Origin: Pseudoduganella aquatica
Lineage (GTDB): Bacteria > Pseudomonadota > Gammaproteobacteria > Burkholderiales > Burkholderiaceae_D
Reading direction: 5' to 3'
DNA length: 64,000 nucleotides
Assembly (NCBI RefSeq): GCF_009857595.1
Contig: NZ_WWCU01000021.1
Location: forward strand, 50,159 to 114,158
Positions 61,669 through 64,000 of the stretch are shown here, in pieces; position 1 is the first letter of the stretch; every line of letters begins with the position of its first letter. The notes under the pieces are model-generated. The model ran no database searches and was not told where the DNA came from. It was given only the letters and a program-made list of their open reading frames with translations. A program made the translations under genes and the position numbers.

Positions 61669-63132
61669 ATGACAACAAAAACCTTGCTTTGCCTGAGCTT
61701 GGGCGCGCCCGCGTCCGCCATGCCGCGCCAGCTGGACGGCCTGCTGCCCGGTTGGGAGTTGTGTCTTGCCGCCAGCCTGCGCGATGCCGCCCGGCAGTTG
61801 CGATCGCGTTCTCTCAGTGTAGGACTGTTGCTGCTGGAATACGAGCCGGCCGGGCCGGGCGCAGCCGTTGCCGCCATTGCCGCCGCGACGGCCGCCGCGC
61901 TGGCCGAGCTGGACGCGTTTCTGCGCCAGCATCACTGGCTGCACTGGATCGCGGTCTGCCACCGGCCGCTGCTCCAGCACGAGGCTGGCCGCAAGCTGGT
62001 GGGCGAGCATTGCTGCGATTTCCACACCTGGCCGCTGGACAGCGCGCGCCTGCGCCATACGCTGGGCCACGCGCTCGGCCTGGCGGCCTTGCGCGCGGTG
62101 CCGTTTCCGCCCTTGCCGCAGCGCGGGACCAATGGAAGCTATGGGACCAGCGGCGCCAACGGGCGCCATGAGTCCGCTGCCGTGCAGACGGCGGGGCAAC
62201 TGGTGGGCCATACGCCCGCCATGCGGCGCCTGTACGGCCAGATCGCGCGCGTGGCCCCGGCCGACGCGGCGGTGCTGATCTGGGGCGAAAGCGGCACCGG
62301 CAAGGAACTGGTGGCGCAGGCCATCCATGCCCGCTCGGCGGCCGCCGCCGGCCCGTTCGTGGCCGTCAACTGCGCCGCCATCGCGCCCGGCCTGGCGCAG
62401 TCCGAGCTGTTCGGCCATATGCGCGGCGCCTTCACCGGCGCTGCCCAGGACAGGCGCGGTCTGCTCGAGTCGGCCGACGGCGGCACCATCTTCCTGGACG
62501 AGATCGGTGATTTGCCGCTGGAGCTGCAGGCCAATCTGCTGCGCTTCCTGCAGGAGAAGTCCGTGCTGAGGGTGGGCGCCAACCGCAGCGTGCTGGTGAA
62601 CGCGCGCGTGATCGCCGCTTCCCACGTGGACCTGGAGGCGGCGGTGGCGCGCGGCGCGTTCCGCCAGGATTTGTATTACCGCCTTAACGTGCTGTCGCTG
62701 GTGGTGCCCGCGCTGCGCGAGCGCAAGGATGACCTGCCGTTGCTGGCGGACCATTTCTTCGAACGCTACGCGGCCGAGCGCGCGCCGCGCCTCCGGGGCT
62801 ATAGCGGGGCCGCGCTGGCTGCCTTGCGGGGACACGACTGGCCGGGCAATGTGCGCGAGCTGATCAACCGCATCCGGCGCGCGCTGATCATGGCCGAGGG
62901 CAGGCTGATCCAGCCGGAGGACCTGGGCCTGGCCGGGACGGCGGCTCCGGACGGCTGCGAGCCGCTGGGTGGCGCCCGCGTGCGCGCCGAGCGGCAGGCG
63001 ATAGAGGGCGGGCTGGTGCAGGGCAAGAGCATGACCCAGGTGGCCGAGGAGCTGGGCGTCTCGCGCATGACCTTGTACCGGCTGATGGCCAAGCACGGCA
63101 TTTCCAACCCTGCCCGCGCGCGCAGCAAGTAG
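61669..63132 (+). CDS. Sigma-54-dependent activator, VpsR-like
   Basis: 487 residues. The N-terminal domain (1-140) looks like the divergent receiver of VpsR-type proteins: where the phosphoacceptor should be it reads LLLLEYEP, Glu for Asp, so phosphorylation is doubtful. AAA+ domain (about 175-410): Walker A GESGTGKE, sigma-54 contact loop GAFTGA, Walker B IFLDEIGD, and WPGNVREL. A Fis-type helix-turn-helix (about 450-480: SMTQVAEELGVSRMTLYRL) follows. VpsR relatives control exopolysaccharide and respond to c-di-GMP, which would tie in with the many GGDEF proteins here (inference). Its own gene is followed by a sigma-54 promoter. Confidence 0.92.
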   Translation: MTTKTLLCLSLGAPASAMPRQLDGLLPGWELCLAASLRDAARQLRSRSLSVGLLLLEYEPAGPGAAVAAIAAATAAALAELDAFLRQHHWLHWIAVCHRPLLQHEAGRKLVGEHCCDFHTWPLDSARLRHTLGHALGLAALRAVPFPPLPQRGTNGSYGTSGANGRHESAAVQTAGQLVGHTPAMRRLYGQIARVAPADAAVLIWGESGTGKELVAQAIHARSAAAAGPFVAVNCAAIAPGLAQSELFGHMRGAFTGAAQDRRGLLESADGGTIFLDEIGDLPLELQANLLRFLQEKSVLRVGANRSVLVNARVIAASHVDLEAAVARGAFRQDLYYRLNVLSLVVPALRERKDDLPLLADHFFERYAAERAPRLRGYSGAALAALRGHDWPGNVRELINRIRRALIMAEGRLIQPEDLGLAGTAAPDGCEPLGGARVRAERQAIEGGLVQGKSMTQVAEELGVSRMTLYRLMAKHGISNPARARSK

Positions 63133-63221
63133 CGCCGCGCCCGCCACAGCCGCGTTACAGCGCCTGCGCCGGCATGGCCCAGTTAAATCAAGCGTTTGCC
63201 GCCGGAGGCGCTGCCCGGGTT

Positions 63222-63239
63222 CGTCACAGAAGTGTGACG
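63222..63239. promoter_or_regulatory. Palindrome, probable activator-binding site
   Basis: CGTCACA, GAAG, TGTGACG: perfect 7-bp arms, about 85-100 bp upstream of the sigma-54 promoter at 63323. That distance suits an enhancer site, and the VpsR-like protein encoded just upstream is the obvious candidate to bind it. Confidence 0.6.
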
Positions 63240-63322
63240 CGGCCACCGGTCCGGTCCGGCAGCAAGCTGTTGCCATCCTGGAAAGTTGAATGATATCAGA
63301 GACTTGCGGCGTTTTTGGTGGC

Positions 63323-63338
63323 TGGCACCAAGCTTGCA
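63323..63338 (+). promoter_or_regulatory. Sigma-54 promoter of the glycine-rich protein gene
   Basis: TGGCAC (63323-63328), five bases, TTGCA (63334-63338), with ten bases between GG and GC: consensus -24/-12. It is 62 bp before the start at 63401. The remainder of 63133-63400 has the palindrome and no gene. Confidence 0.85.
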
Positions 63339-63400
63339 ATCCATGCTCTGACCGGGCATATCCCGGCGACTCTTTCAACTTAACCTGGTGAGGCATGGAA

Positions 63401-64000
63401 ATGAAGAAAACAATGCTGGCAACAACCATAGCGCTGCTGTGCTGCGCAAGCGCATATGCCCAAAGCGATCCTGAAACCAACGCCGATGCCATGGCGCGCG
63501 CCCTGTCCGACAGCAAGGCGGCGGCGGACCGTGGCGCAACGGCAACCTCGAATTTGAGCAATTCGTTTAATACCTCGAAGGCCACGGCGATCAGCCGGCT
63601 GAACGGCGAGGTCAGCGGCAACGCTGTGCATCACATCGGCAATACCGCCGGCAACTGGGGCAGCAGCAATGGTGGCACTGGGGAGGGGGGCGTGGGCGGC
63701 AAAGCCACCGGCGGTTCGAACCGGGGCGCCGATGGTGGTGACGGCGCCAAGGCCTACGGCGGCGACGGCGGCAACGGCGCCAGCGCCTATGGCGGCGACG
63801 GCGGCGACGGCGCATCCGGCGGCAAGGCGCGCAATGGCAGCGCCAGCAGCGGCAAAGCCTATGGCGGTGAGGCCTATGGCGCGAATGGCGGCAAAGGCGG
63901 CAGCGCTACCAACGCCACCAGCGGCCGGGCTGGCGACGGCGGCGCGGGTGGCGACGGCGGCTACGGCGGCCGGGCGGGCGCCAGCAAGGGCGGAGCGGGC
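63401..64000 (+). CDS. Secreted glycine-rich protein (partial, continues past window end)
   Basis: The first 200 residues are in the window with no stop. The start MKKTMLATTIALLCCASAYA is a signal peptide, cleaved before QSDPE. Residues 22-75 are Asn/Ser/Ala-rich (ADRGATATSNLSNSFN); from about residue 85 it is glycine-rich with imperfect GGDGG, GGKA, AYGGDG repeats and few hydrophobics. It looks like an extracellular matrix, adhesin or structural protein. GTGAGG lies seven bases before this ATG; one at 63395 is too close. Controlled by a sigma-54 promoter just downstream of its probable activator. Confidence 0.75.
   Translation, partial: MKKTMLATTIALLCCASAYAQSDPETNADAMARALSDSKAAADRGATATSNLSNSFNTSKATAISRLNGEVSGNAVHHIGNTAGNWGSSNGGTGEGGVGGKATGGSNRGADGGDGAKAYGGDGGNGASAYGGDGGDGASGGKARNGSASSGKAYGGEAYGANGGKGGSATNATSGRAGDGGAGGDGGYGGRAGASKGGAG

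Noticed and set aside
61480..63621. Long N-terminal extension of the acyltransferase frame
   Set aside because: It runs antisense through the sigma-54 activator and carries no motif; HTSNWD and the conserved start lie downstream of 61479.
63612..63815. Minus-strand Arg-rich frame at the window end
   Set aside because: It is the reverse of Gly-rich repeats; the plus strand has a signal peptide, ribosome site and promoter.
63660..64000. Direct repeats that might be a CRISPR array or VNTR
   Set aside because: Repeats are short, imperfect and in phase with Gly codons, so they are coding repeats.

Overview
The window is GC-rich (roughly two thirds G+C by eye), densely coded bacterial chromosome. 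The gene content fits a betaproteobacterium of the Burkholderiales, most likely the Oxalobacteraceae (Massilia/Duganella type). Pointers are the many PAS/REC/GGDEF proteins, LigD plus Ku, a complete urease operon, a VpsR-type enhancer-binding protein, and intergenic palindromes built on GGCGGGTTA and GGGGTCAGACCCC. The family assignment is inference from style and gene content, not from a search. No phage, transposon, plasmid or CRISPR sequence was seen.

Layout. 1-6062: sensory block, mostly minus strand, with a partial receiver protein, a REC-GGDEF diguanylate cyclase, a 998-residue PAS/PAS/PAS/GAF hybrid kinase and a PAS-REC protein. 6299-6871: promoter, four identical tRNA-Arg(ACG) genes and a strong terminator. 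6923-12915: L-lactate dehydrogenase, small secreted or membrane proteins, a LysR regulator translationally coupled to a 2-hydroxyacid dehydrogenase, and an alpha/beta-hydrolase-fold protein that has lost its nucleophile. 13105-23621: two tandem RND efflux systems, the first with its outer-membrane channel and the second without, separated by a terminator and an 83-bp REPIN-like element. 23629-31502: solute-binding protein, PgeF, the LigD/Ku end-joining pair, an SDR and a GGDEF protein with an altered active site.

31514-38606: inverted repeats, a thiolase/TetR divergent pair with an operator lying inside the promoter, an S41-like protein, a SulP transporter, a sugar acetyltransferase, a double DUF2061 membrane protein behind a Fur-box-like site, and a DUF455 ferritin-like protein. 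38793-48675: a plus-strand signalling cluster with a REC-kinase and FixJ-type regulator pair, a lone receiver, a chemoreceptor, a membrane kinase, a second REC-kinase and a REC-PAS-GGDEF-EAL protein. Three of these share nearly the same N-terminal receiver. 48692-54916: a DUF885 protein, a small protein, a multi-pass membrane protein, a probable secreted gluzincin and a CPA1 antiporter.

54976-60871: urease operon ureDABCEFG plus a HupE/UreJ nickel transporter. It has a textbook sigma-54 promoter and an upstream NtrC-type dyad, so it is probably induced by nitrogen limitation. 60868-64000: an acyltransferase, then a VpsR-like sigma-54 activator followed by a palindrome, a second consensus sigma-54 promoter and a secreted glycine-rich protein cut by the window end. 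That last pair looks like a regulator next to its own target and is the most promising lead here, together with the dead hydrolase beside the RND pumps.
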